Of a stretch of DNA of 64,000 nt, positions 52,336 to 62,500 are shown one piece after another. How positions within the stretch are numbered: the first letter of the stretch is position 1; every line of letters starts with the position of its first letter. The notes under the pieces are model-generated. The model was given only the letters and a program-made list of their open reading frames with translations, was not told where the DNA came from and ran no database searches. A program made the translations under genes and the position numbers. Source of the stretch: Ramlibacter agri (GTDB lineage: Bacteria > Pseudomonadota > Gammaproteobacteria > Burkholderiales > Burkholderiaceae_C); the NCBI RefSeq assembly GCF_012927085.1, contig NZ_JABBFX010000002.1, forward strand, positions 62,001 through 126,000, given 5' to 3'.

Positions 52336-54480
52336 TCACACCCCCAGCTGGGAAAGCAGCGCCCGCCGGCCCGCGCGCCACCAGCGCCAGCCGACCGCCT
52401 CGGGGCTGTGTTCGACGCTCACGTAGGCGCGGCTGCCCAGGTGCGGCAGGTGCCGCTCGGGGGGCAGCGCCGCTTCGAACTCGAACAGGCTCTCCATCGC
52501 CTTGACCTGGCGCTCGTCGCGCGGATCCACCAGCAGCCGGCCGCCACCGCCCTGCCCCAGCGCCGCGCTGGGCAGCTCGGGCGCGGCCTTGGGCACCGAG
52601 CGCACCAGGGTGGCCTGCATCGGCGCGCCGGGCTGCTGCGGGAGCCGCACCTCCACCGAGCGCACGTCCGCCTGCACGAAGGCGACGTCGGCCTGCTGCA
52701 CGACGAGCCGCACCACCGGCCGGTACTCGCCCAGCACGTGCGCCACGATGTCGCCCTTGTGGACGAAGCGGCCAGGCTGGTCGTCGGCGCGCTCGATCAG
52801 CAGCGAACCCGCCGCGCGCGAACGCGCCCGCAACTGCGCCGCTTCGTCCTGCAGGCGCTGGAGCTGCGCGCGTTCCTGGGCCAGTGTCTCGCCCAGCTGC
52901 GTGGCCTGCGCCGGCTGCGTGCCCCAGACCGCATCGAGCTTGGCGGCGACCTCGTCGACCCGGCCCTGCTGCTGCGCGATGCGCGCGGCCAGCAGCGGGT
53001 TCGCCATCACCATCACCACGTCGCCGGACTGCACCGCGCTGCCGGGCGGCTGCAGGCGCTCGACGAAGCCGTCGGCGCCGGCGCGCACGGTGGCCTGCTC
53101 CGGCAGCCACAGCACGCCCTCCACCCGCGTATGGTGCGGCAGCGGCAGCACGAACAGCAGCAGCACCGCCGCGCCCAGCGTACCGGAGAGAACGAGCCAC
53201 ACGCGGCTCGCCCGCGCGACGAAGCGCGGGTCGGTGAACAGCGCGGCCAGCGCGCGGGCCACCGGCAGCAGCACGCCGGCCAGCACCGACCAGCCCGCGA
53301 GCAGCACGCCCAGCCCGAAGTAGTGCTGGCCGATGAACCAGGAGATGGCCAGCGTGACCGCCAGCCGGTAGACCAGGGCCAGCGACGCATAGACGAGAAA
53401 CCAGCGCTTCTCGCCCCGGGTGGCCGGGAACGGCTTCGCGTCGCGGACACCGAACACGTAGCGCGTGGCCAGGTACTGCCAATAGCGCGTGGAGCGCGCG
53501 CCGAGGTTCGGGATCTCCAGCAGGTCGGCCAGCATGTAGTAGCCGTCGTAGCGCAGCAGCGGGTTGGCGTTGAACACCAGCGTGGTCACGCTGCCCAGCA
53601 CCGCGATGTTGTAGGCCACGGCGCGCAGCGGTCCCGGCTCCAGGGCCAGCCAGGCGAACAGGGCCAGCATGGCCAGCCACAGCTCCGCCACCATGCCGGC
53701 CGCGCAGACCCAGGCGCGCTGCCACTTGCCGGGGAAAGCATGCGCCGCCGAGGCATCGACATAGGGCACGGGATAGAAGACCAGGAACATCAGCCCCATG
53801 TCGTGCACCTCGCCGCCCCCGCGCTTGACGGCGAAGCCGTGCGCCAGTTCGTGCACGGCCTTCAGCAGCGGGAACACCAGCGCGAGCAGCCACAGGTTGC
53901 TGGTGGCCAGCAGCCGCTGGCCGAAGTCGCGCGTGAGCTCGCTCCAGTTCTCGGCGGCCAGCACGATGGCGACGGCTCCGCCAAGCAGCGAAGCCAGCAG
54001 CCACAGCGCGGGCGGCAGGCGCGGCACCCAGGCCGCGGCGGCCGCCAGCGCGGCGTCCGGGTCCCATAGCGGCAGCTTGATCGACATCGGATTGAGCCAA
54101 CGCGAGAGCCGCTGCCGGCGCTTGCGGCGGCCGCCGCGCTGCAGCAGCTCCGCGACGTCGGGCGTGCCGTCCACCTGCACCAGGTCGGCGGCATTGAGCT
54201 GCCCCAGCACCTGCACGATCTCGGCCTGCGTCGGCGTGTTCTCCTGCCGGCGCGCCACCAGCGCGTCCCACAGCTGCTGCAGGCTGCGCTTCCCATCCAG
54301 CTCCCGCACGAAGGCATAGCCTGCGGGGTTCAGGCGGAAGTTCTCGCCCGAGGCCAGGTCGTGCAGCAGGTACCAGACCTGGCCGCGGTAGACGTGCCGC
54401 TGGATGCGCACCTGCGGCCGCAACGCCGGCTTCAGCGCGGCGACGCGGAACCAGTGGCCGGACAGCAGCGCGGCGCTCAT
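52336..54480 (-). CDS. PqqD-like / M50 site-2 protease / HlyD fusion membrane protein
   Basis: This 714-residue protein has three parts. Residues 12-100 resemble a PqqD/RiPP-recognition domain (VWYLLHDLASGENFRLNPAGYAFV.ELDGKRSLQQLWDAL). Residues about 150-450 are a polytopic M50 metalloprotease with HELAHG near 209 and the second motif NANPLLRYDGYYML near 300, so the Zn site looks complete. Residues about 455-710 are a periplasmic HlyD-type arm with a coiled coil (QQQGRVDEVAAKLD...LAQERAQLQRLQDEAAQLRARS). It overlaps the GAF-HlyD gene by four bases. Recognition of a peptide, cleavage in the membrane and coupling to an adaptor could all reside in one protein (inference). Confidence 0.85.
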   Translation of the reverse strand: MSAALLSGHWFRVAALKPALRPQVRIQRHVYRGQVWYLLHDLASGENFRLNPAGYAFVRELDGKRSLQQLWDALVARRQENTPTQAEIVQVLGQLNAADLVQVDGTPDVAELLQRGGRRKRRQRLSRWLNPMSIKLPLWDPDAALAAAAAWVPRLPPALWLLASLLGGAVAIVLAAENWSELTRDFGQRLLATSNLWLLALVFPLLKAVHELAHGFAVKRGGGEVHDMGLMFLVFYPVPYVDASAAHAFPGKWQRAWVCAAGMVAELWLAMLALFAWLALEPGPLRAVAYNIAVLGSVTTLVFNANPLLRYDGYYMLADLLEIPNLGARSTRYWQYLATRYVFGVRDAKPFPATRGEKRWFLVYASLALVYRLAVTLAISWFIGQHYFGLGVLLAGWSVLAGVLLPVARALAALFTDPRFVARASRVWLVLSGTLGAAVLLLFVLPLPHHTRVEGVLWLPEQATVRAGADGFVERLQPPGSAVQSGDVVMVMANPLLAARIAQQQGRVDEVAAKLDAVWGTQPAQATQLGETLAQERAQLQRLQDEAAQLRARSRAAGSLLIERADDQPGRFVHKGDIVAHVLGEYRPVVRLVVQQADVAFVQADVRSVEVRLPQQPGAPMQATLVRSVPKAAPELPSAALGQGGGGRLLVDPRDERQVKAMESLFEFEAALPPERHLPHLGSRAYVSVEHSPEAVGWRWWRAGRRALLSQLGV

Positions 54481-56291
54481 GGCAGCCATTCCCAGGCGGT
54501 GAGCCGCACCCAGTCCGCGAGCCGCCGCGTGGCGACCCACAGCGCCGAGGCGCTGCCGCACTCGATCTTGGCCACGCCTTCCATGCCCGGGCGCAGGCTG
54601 GCGCCGGCGTCACGCAGGTCGGCCTCGGCGCGGAAATGGTTGACGCCGCCTTCGGCCGAGGCGATGGAGGTCACGCGCTTCACTTCGAAGGCCTGGTGCT
54701 GGCCCGCCAGGCCGGCCAGGGCCAGCTCGCCCTGGCGGTGCGGCTCGACCCAGGCGATGTCGCGTTCGTCCACCTTCAGGATCAGGCGCCAGGCGGTCAG
54801 CGGCGCCACTTCGAACAGCACCTTGCCCTGCTCCACCGGCGAGCCGCGCTGCTGCGACAGGTCGCCGCGCACGATGACGCCGTCGAAAGGCGCCAGCAAC
54901 TGCACCCGGCCCAGCTTCTCCTGCGCCAGATCGAGCTGCGCCCGCGCCTGCGCGGCCTGCGCCGCCGCCAGCCGCATCTCCACCCGCTTGCCGCCGGCCA
55001 CCGCTTCGCGCTCCTTGCGCTCGGCCAGGTCCAGTTCGGCGCGCGCCTTCTCGGCATCGAGCTTGAGGTCGGTGTCGTCCAGGGTCGCGATCAGCTCGCC
55101 GGCCCGCACGGTGTCGCCGGCCCGCAGGCGCGCGTTCTGCACGAAGCCCTGGAAAGGCGCGACGATGGCCCGCTGCACCTCGCCTTCCACCATCGCGGGG
55201 GCGGTGACGCGGAAAGGCACGGGCACGACGGCTGCGACCACGACGGCCGTGGCGACAGCGATGGCGCCCAGCTTCCAGCCCAGAAGCGAATCGTCACCGG
55301 CGCGCCCGAGCGCATGCCGGGCGCTCGCGGCGGCGTGCTGCCACAGGCTGCGGTCCGCCTCGCGGCGCTGGGCCAGCAGCGGAGCCAGCATCATGCATTG
55401 GGTGTCCAGCGTCTCCAGGTCCTCGTCCGACAGCGGTTCCTGCCGCTGCAGCAGCACCATGCCGACCGGCACCGTTTCGTGGAACAGCAGCGCCGTCGCC
55501 ACGCTTTCGCAGGGCACGGCCTCGGCATAGGCCGCGTGCGCCGGCAGGCTGCCCGCTTCGCAGCGAAAGCCGTTGCCTGCGTGGCCCTGCACGGACTGGC
55601 GCAGGTCGAGCGCTTCTTCCATCGCGGCGCAGGCCGCCTGGACGACGTTGCTGCGTTCATCGGTGTGCGAGGCGTTGGAGCGCGCCACGATGTGGACGCG
55701 CAGGCCATCGACCCAGCTGACCAGCACGGCATCCGCCTTCCAGCGGGCGGCCAGCCGGTTGGCGAGACTCAGGCAAGCGGCGTCGAAGGAGCCTTCGGCG
55801 ACGACGGCGGCCATGGACTGCAGCAGGCCGCGCGCCTCCGCCAGCGCCTGCTGCGAAGCCGGACGTGCCGACTGCAGCGCGAGCAGCCAGCCCGCGCCCC
55901 AGGCCATGCGCGCCGCGGCGCGCTGCGCCTGCTCCGCATCCGCGAACTCCGCGGCGGCCAGGCCGCGCAGGTCCTCGCCTGCGCGCAGCGGTTGCGTCAG
56001 CAGCCAGCCGGCCGCCGTCTGCAGGCGCTCGGCTTGCGGTGAAGCCGCCGCCTGGGCCAGCAGCGGCAGCAGGTCCTGCACGGCCGCGCCCGCCGGTTGC
56101 ACGGCGGCCAGGCGCAGCTCCGGGCCGGTGTCGCGCAAGAGCACCAGGCTGCGCAGGGGCGCCGGCTGTTCGCGCCCGAACTGTTCGAGCCAGGCGGTGC
56201 AAGCCTGCTCGGGCGTGGCTCCGGCCGGCAGCCCGGACCAGCGCGCGAGCACCGGGCCGGCGGTCGAGGGGGTGGCGTCATCGATGCGCAT
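54477..56291 (-). CDS. GAF-domain / transmembrane / HlyD-type adaptor protein
   Basis: The 604-residue protein has a cytoplasmic half with a GAF-like domain (about 150-310: ACLSLANRLAARWKADAVLVSWVDG and VATALLFHETVPVGMVLLQR). One membrane segment lies near 338-362 (LLGWKLGAIAVATAVVVAAVVPVPF). A periplasmic HlyD arm follows, with lipoyl halves (VAPFQGFVQNARLRAGDTVRAGELIATLDD and LLAPFDGVIVRGDL) flanking a coiled coil. GGGAGG precedes the ATG at 56291, 13 bases after the stop of the giant-protein gene. It could sense a small molecule on the inside and gate or assemble the adaptor outside; that function is inferred. Confidence 0.85.
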   Translation of the reverse strand: MRIDDATPSTAGPVLARWSGLPAGATPEQACTAWLEQFGREQPAPLRSLVLLRDTGPELRLAAVQPAGAAVQDLLPLLAQAAASPQAERLQTAAGWLLTQPLRAGEDLRGLAAAEFADAEQAQRAAARMAWGAGWLLALQSARPASQQALAEARGLLQSMAAVVAEGSFDAACLSLANRLAARWKADAVLVSWVDGLRVHIVARSNASHTDERSNVVQAACAAMEEALDLRQSVQGHAGNGFRCEAGSLPAHAAYAEAVPCESVATALLFHETVPVGMVLLQRQEPLSDEDLETLDTQCMMLAPLLAQRREADRSLWQHAAASARHALGRAGDDSLLGWKLGAIAVATAVVVAAVVPVPFRVTAPAMVEGEVQRAIVAPFQGFVQNARLRAGDTVRAGELIATLDDTDLKLDAEKARAELDLAERKEREAVAGGKRVEMRLAAAQAAQARAQLDLAQEKLGRVQLLAPFDGVIVRGDLSQQRGSPVEQGKVLFEVAPLTAWRLILKVDERDIAWVEPHRQGELALAGLAGQHQAFEVKRVTSIASAEGGVNHFRAEADLRDAGASLRPGMEGVAKIECGSASALWVATRRLADWVRLTAWEWLP

Positions 56292-56304
56292 GGCCTACCT
56301 CCCT

Positions 56305-59300
56305 TCAGACGCTCACCTTGTAGATCACGCCGGCCGTCGAGGCCACCAGCAGCTTGCCGTCGGTGTCGAAGGCCAGCCCGGACACCTCGTTGTTGTCGAC
56401 GCCCTGGCTCGCCAGGTTCACCCGCCGCACCTCGGCGCCCGTGCGGTCGACCAGGACGACGACGCCGGCGTTGTTGCTGCCGCCCACCCAGAAGTTGCCC
56501 GTGACCGGATCGATGGCGATGCCGGCGTTGTTCTGGATGTTCACCGGCAAGGTGCGCGTGTTCACGACGGCGCCCGTGACCGGGTCCACTTCCTGCATCC
56601 GGCTGCCGGGCCCGTTGTTTTCCAGCAGGAACAGGTGGCCCGTCGTCGCGTCGTACAGGCCCGCCGTCGCGTCGATGTTCGCCCCCAGGCTGAGGCTGGC
56701 GATCGCGTTGCCGGTGGCCGGATCCACGGCGGTGACCCGGTCCGGGTTCGGCTGGCCGTTGAACACCAGCAGGCTGCCGGCCGGCACCGCGGTGCTGCCC
56801 AGGGTCATCGCGCCGGTGAACTGCAGGCCGGTGAGGCTGAACGTGAACTGCGTGCCGAAGTCCGGGCCGTTCAGCGTGATGGACTGCAGCACGCTGCCCG
56901 TGGCCCGGTCGATGCGCAGCAGGTGGCCCGGGTTGCCGTTGTCGGCGGTCCAGAGAGCGCCGGCTGCGGACACCGCCACGTCATTGAGCACGCCCGAAGT
57001 GACGCGCATGAAGTTCAGCGCCAGCGGGTCGGACGTGCCGCCGGCGTTCGTCACCGACACGCTGCCCAGGCCGCTGTTCGGCACCGTGTTGTTGAAGATC
57101 ACCCGGCCGTTCTGGGCGCTGAAGTCGGCGTTGTAGTAGACGTCGATGTTGCCGTCGGTGCTGGCATCGACCACCGTCGCGCCCGGGAAGGCGTAGCTGC
57201 CCGCGCCTTCCACCAGGCCGCCGCCGAACAGCGTCAGGGTCGTGCCGTTCACGTCGAAGGAGTCCAGCACCGGCACGATCTGCAGCAGCGGCTGCGTCGT
57301 GGAACCGAACAGCTGCAGCGCGAACACGCCGTTGGCATCGCGCGGGATCACGAGCGTGGCGCTGCTGCCGTCGGCGGCTGCGGTCGCCGGCGAAAGCCGC
57401 TGCATCACGCGGTTGCCGTTGATGTCGGTCCAGCGCAGCAGCACGTCGCTGTTGGTGCTGAGTCCGGTGCCATGGAGCACGACCGTCTGTCCCGGGTTGG
57501 CCGAGGCCTGGCCGGCATCGGCCGGCGTGCCGCGCGTGGCCGTGGACTCGACGGAAGCGAGGCTGGTGGTGAAGGCCGCGCTGGTGCCGCCGGCCGTGCG
57601 CACCGTGATCGGGCCGAAGACGCCGTCCGACAAGGGCACCGTCAAGCGCACGGTGCCGCTGTTCAGGAAGCCCAGCGTCGGGTCGCTGCGCCCGAACACG
57701 TCGGGACCGGTGTTGACGCTGGCATCCAGCAGCACCAGGTTGCCGAACTGGTAGGCGCCATCTCCTTCGACGAAGCCGATGCCGGACACCAGCACGCTGG
57801 CGGAGCTGCCGTCGCCCGCGACCGATTCCACCTGCACGTCGGTGACAGTGGGCAGGATCTGCAGCAGGACGTCGCTGCCGTTCGCATCGCCCACCACGCG
57901 CACGTTGCCCGTCAACACATTGACCGGCACCACCACCGTCGCGCTCGAACCGTCGGCCGCTGCCGTCGTCGGATGAACGACCAGGTCGCTGCGGTTGCCG
58001 CTGCCGTCGACGACCTGGAACACCACGTCGCTCGAGCTGTCGAGGCCGCTGCCGTTGATGGTGATCGTCTGCCCCGGATTGGCCGAAGCCTGGCCGGGGT
58101 TGGCGGGCGTGCCACTCGTGGCGCTCGCGGAGATGCCGGTGAAAGTGAGCCCGAAGGCGGCACTGGTGCCACCGGCGGTGGTGACGGTGATCGGCCCGGT
58201 GGGCAGCGCCGGGGTGGTGCTCGGCACCGTCATGTTGATGAAGTTGTTGTTGCCGCCGGACCCGAAGATGTCGAGGTCGAAGCTCACGCTGCGGTCCACG
58301 AACGCGTGGCCGCCGATGGTGACGGTGGTGGCGGCTTCGACGAAGCCGCTGCCGTGCAGCTGCAGGTTGTTGCCGATGAAGCCGCTGCCTGCGCTCATGA
58401 AGGCATCGTTCAACGTGGGCACCACCTGCAGCACGATGCCGCTGGTGTCGCGCTCCAGCCGCACGCGGCCGGTGACGGCGTTGTCCGGGACGGTGACCGT
58501 GATGGTCTGGCCTGGCACGTTGACGGAGGTCGGCGTGACCGTCGTCTCGAACAGGTTGCCGCTGCTGTCGGTGGCCATGAAGACCACGCGGTCCGACGAC
58601 AGCAGGCCGGTGCCGGTCAGCGTGATGGCCTGGCCCGCGTTGGCCGATGGCAGGCTCGCGTTGGCGGGTGTGCCGCTCGCGGCGGCCGTGGTGATGCCGG
58701 TGAGAAGCTTGGCCGCCAGCGTGCTGGAGCCGCCGGTGGTCGCCACCGAGATGGCATTGCCCGAGACGCCGGACGGCACCAGGACCGTCAGCAACTGCTG
58801 GTCGAGGTTGGTGCTGTTGCCGTCGACGATGGTCCTGACGCTGAAAGTCGTCGCGGTCTGGCCGCCGACGGTGACGACCAGGTCGGTCGCCGCCAGGCCC
58901 GTGCCTTCGATCAGCAAGGTGTTGCCTGCACTCACGGTGCCGGCGGCTGCGCGCAAGGTGGGCACGATCTGCAGGTTGATGCTCTGGCCGCTCCCGAGCA
59001 CCGTCACCGCGCCGGTCTTCGCCAGCGCCGGCACGATGATCGAAAGTTGCGTGCCGCCATTGCCGACGTTGCCCGTGCGCGTGAGCGTTCCGGCCACGCC
59101 GTTGTCGTCCACGCCCTGGAACTGCACCAGCGTGGAATTGGTGAAGCCCTGGCCTTGCAGCACGATGGTCTGGCCGGTCGTCGCGGACGGTTGGCCCGCA
59201 TCCGTGGGCTGGCCACTGCTTGCAAGCGCCACGATGCCGGTGAACTGGCTGGGAGCTTGCGCCAGGATGCTCGGCGCGGGGATCTGCGCGAAGCCGCCTT

Positions 59301-59536
59301 CGGTGGTGATGCGGATCGGCCCATCCAGCGTGCGCGGCGCCACCAGCGCCAGGCGGTCGTTGCGGCCGCCCGTGACGTCGAAGGGCGACAGGTTCATCGC
59401 CGGGTCCGAAAGCGCCACGCCGCCGATGGTCACCGTGCTGGCGCCCTCCATGAAGCCGCTGCCGATCAGCGCGAAGGTGTTCTCCTCGCCCGGTCGGCCA
59501 TCGGTGGCCGCAAGCGTCGGCACGACCTGCAGCCGC
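56305..59536 (-). repeat. Copy B of the internal duplication in the giant-protein gene
   Basis: This copy begins at the second RLQVVPTL stretch (59,518-59,536) and runs to the end of the gene. It has nine TIG-like units and the terminal propeller but no PPC-like domain and no jelly-roll module. The repeat remains clear at both DNA and protein level, suggesting recent duplication or ongoing homogenisation. Confidence 0.85.
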
Positions 59537-62500
59537 ACGCCCGGCGTCTGCCGGAAGGTCTGCACCTGGTCGCTGCCGATGTTGTTGGTGAAGGCCTCGC
59601 GGAACTTGCTCGTGCCGTCCACACTCACGTCGAGCGTGTCCGGGCCGCCGTTGCGGCTGGTGCCGTCCCAGCTGTCGAAGACCATCAGGTCGAAAGTCAG
59701 CGTGTAGCTCTGGCCTTGCGTCAAGCCGTCGAGGTTCAGCGTCTGGCCGCCATTGTTGAAGCGGCCCAGGAACCGGGTCAGCGCCGCGCGCTGGCTGCCA
59801 TCGACCGGTGCGCTGGCCCAGCGCGCGGGCACGGTGCTTTCGAAGTCGTCGTCGAAGAGCGTGGTCGCGCCCTGCGACAGCCGCACGTTGTCCAGGCCCC
59901 AGCTCTCGTTGCCGATGTCCTCCAGCCCGGTGTCGGCAAAGCGCACGGTCGCGGTCGGGCCGCCCGCCGTGAAAGTCACGGTGACGTCGCGGTAGACCGA
60001 ATCGGCCTGCCCGCCGAAGGCGACGTTGCGCGTTCCCACGTTGACCACCCGCACGTTGGCAGTGGTCGCCTGGTCGGGCACCAGCACCTGCATGCGCGTG
60101 CCGTCGCCGTTGATGACCAGCGGCGCGACCGCGATCGTCTGCACGTTGCCGCTGTTGTCCCGCGTATCGAACAGCACGCGAGTCCCCGCGCCGAAGTTGG
60201 TGCCGACCAGTTCGATGACCTGGCCGACGTTGGCCGCGGCCTGGGCAGCGTTGGCGGCCGTGCCATTGGTGGCGGCGGCCAGCACTTGCAGGAGCGTGGC
60301 CGTCTTCACCGCCACCGTATCCAGGTCCGTGCGCACCTTGTAGATCACGCCGGCGGTCGAGGAAACGCGCAGCGTGCCGTCGGCGGCGAAGGCCAGTCCC
60401 GTGATCTCGTTGTCGGTCACGCCTTGCGTACTGAGGTCGGCACGGCGGATCTCCGCACCGGTGCGATCCACTTCGACGATGCTGCCGCCGGTGCTGGTGC
60501 TGCCGATCCAGAAATTGCCGGTCACCGGGTCGATCGCGATGCCGGCGTGGTTCTGGATGTTGACCGGCAAGGTCAGCGTGTTGATCGTCGCGCCAGTGGC
60601 CGGATTCACTTCCTGCATCCGGTTCCCTGGCCCGTTGTTCTCCAGGATGAACAGGTGGCCGCTCGTGGCGTCGAAGATGCCCGCCGTCGCATCGAAATTG
60701 GCCGCCAGGCTCAGGACGGCGATCGTCGCGCCTGTCGACGGGTTCACTGCCACCACCCGGTCCGGATTCGGCTGCCCGTTGAACACCAGCAGGCTGCCGG
60801 CCGGGACCGCGGTGCCGCCCAGGCTCATCGCCGGGACGAACTGCAGCCCGTTCAGGCTGAAAGTGAACTGCGTGCCGAAGTCGGTGCCGTTCAGGGTGAT
60901 CGACTGCAGCACGTTCCCGGTGCTCGGATCGATGCGCAGCAGGTGGGTCGGGTTGGCGTTGTCGGTCGTCCAGAGGTCGCCATTGGGGGCGACGGCCACG
61001 TCGTTCAAGACGCCGCCCGACACCCGCATGACGTTCAGGTTCAGGGGCGCGGAGGTTCCGCCGGCGGTGGTCACCGTCATGCCACCCAGGCCGCTGTTCG
61101 GCACCGTGTTGTTGAAGTTCACCCGGCCGTTCTGGGCGCTGAAGTCGCTGTTGTAGTAGACGTCGGTGTTGCTGTCGGTGCTGGCGTCGACGATGGTCGA
61201 GCCCGGGAAAGCGTAGCTGCTGCCGCCTTCCACCAGGCCGCCGCCGAACACCGTCAGGGTCGTGCCGCTGACGTCATACGAATCGAGCACGGGCACGATC
61301 TGCAGCAGCGGTTGCGTCGTGGAGCCGAACACCTGCAGGCCGAACACGCCGTTGGCATCGCGCGGCAGGATCAAGGTTGCTCGTGTGCCATCGGCAGAAG
61401 CGTTGGTCGGCGACAGCTTCGTCATCACCGGGTTGCCGTTGATGTCGGTCCAGCGCAGCAGCACGTCGGTGTCGGTCGTCAAACCCGTGCCATGCAGCAG
61501 GATTGCCTGGCCCGGGTTGGCCGAGGCCTGGCCGGCATCGGCCGGCGTGCCACGCACCGCGGTCGCTTCGATGGAGCTGAGGCTCACCGTGAAGGCCGCG
61601 CTGGTGCCGCCGGCGGTCCGGGTCGTGATCGGCCCGAACACGCTGTTCGACAGCGGCACGGTGACGCGGACGAAGCCATTGGGCACGAAGCCCAGCACCG
61701 GGTCGCTGCGGCCGAACACGTCGGGACCGGTCCCCAGGCTGCCATCCAGCACCACCTGGCTGCCGAACTGGTACTGGCCGCCGCCCTCGATGAAGCCGCT
61801 GCCCGCGATCAGCACGGTCGCCGAGCTGCCGTCGCCTGCCACCGATTCGACCTGCACGTCGGTGATGGCCGGCAGGATCTGCAGCGGGACGTCGTTGCCG
61901 TTGGCATCGCCCACCACCCGCACCTGGCCGGTCACCGCCGCCACCGGCACCGCCACCTGCACGCTGGTGCCGCCCGGGCCGACGATGGTCGGGTGGACCA
62001 CGATGTCGCCCGGATTGCCGCTGCTGTCCACCGTCTGGAACACCACGTCGGTACTGGCGTCGAGGCCGGTGCCGTTGATGGTGATCGTCTGCCCCGGGTT
62101 GGCGGAGGCCTGGCCGCCCTGGGCTGGCGTGCCGTAGCCGGCGGTCGCGGTGATGCCGGTGAAGGTGAGCCCGAAGACGGCGCTGGTGCCGCCGGCGGTC
62201 GTCACGCGCACCGGCCCGGACGGCAGCACCGGCGAGGTGGCCGGCACCGTCAGGTTCAGGAAGTTGTTGTTGGCGCCGTTGCCGAACACGTCGATGCCGG
62301 TGCCGGTGCTGCGGTCCACCACCTGCTGCGCTCCGAAGGACACCGTGATGCCGCCTTCGGCAAAGCCGGTGCCGCGCAACTGCAGGTTGCCGCCGATGTA
62401 GGCGCTGCCGGCGCTCATGGCCACGTCGGCCACCGTCGGCACCACCTGCAGCAGCACGCCCGCGCTTTCGCGCTCCAGCCGCACCCGGCCGGTGATGGCA

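Noticed and set aside
50384-54613. A single leftward open frame of about 1,400 codons covering the SecA-like and M50 genes
   Set aside because: Its upstream two-thirds are out of frame with the M50 fusion, whose protein has clear motifs in another frame. The long openness comes from high GC. The real gene starts at the ATG at 52330.
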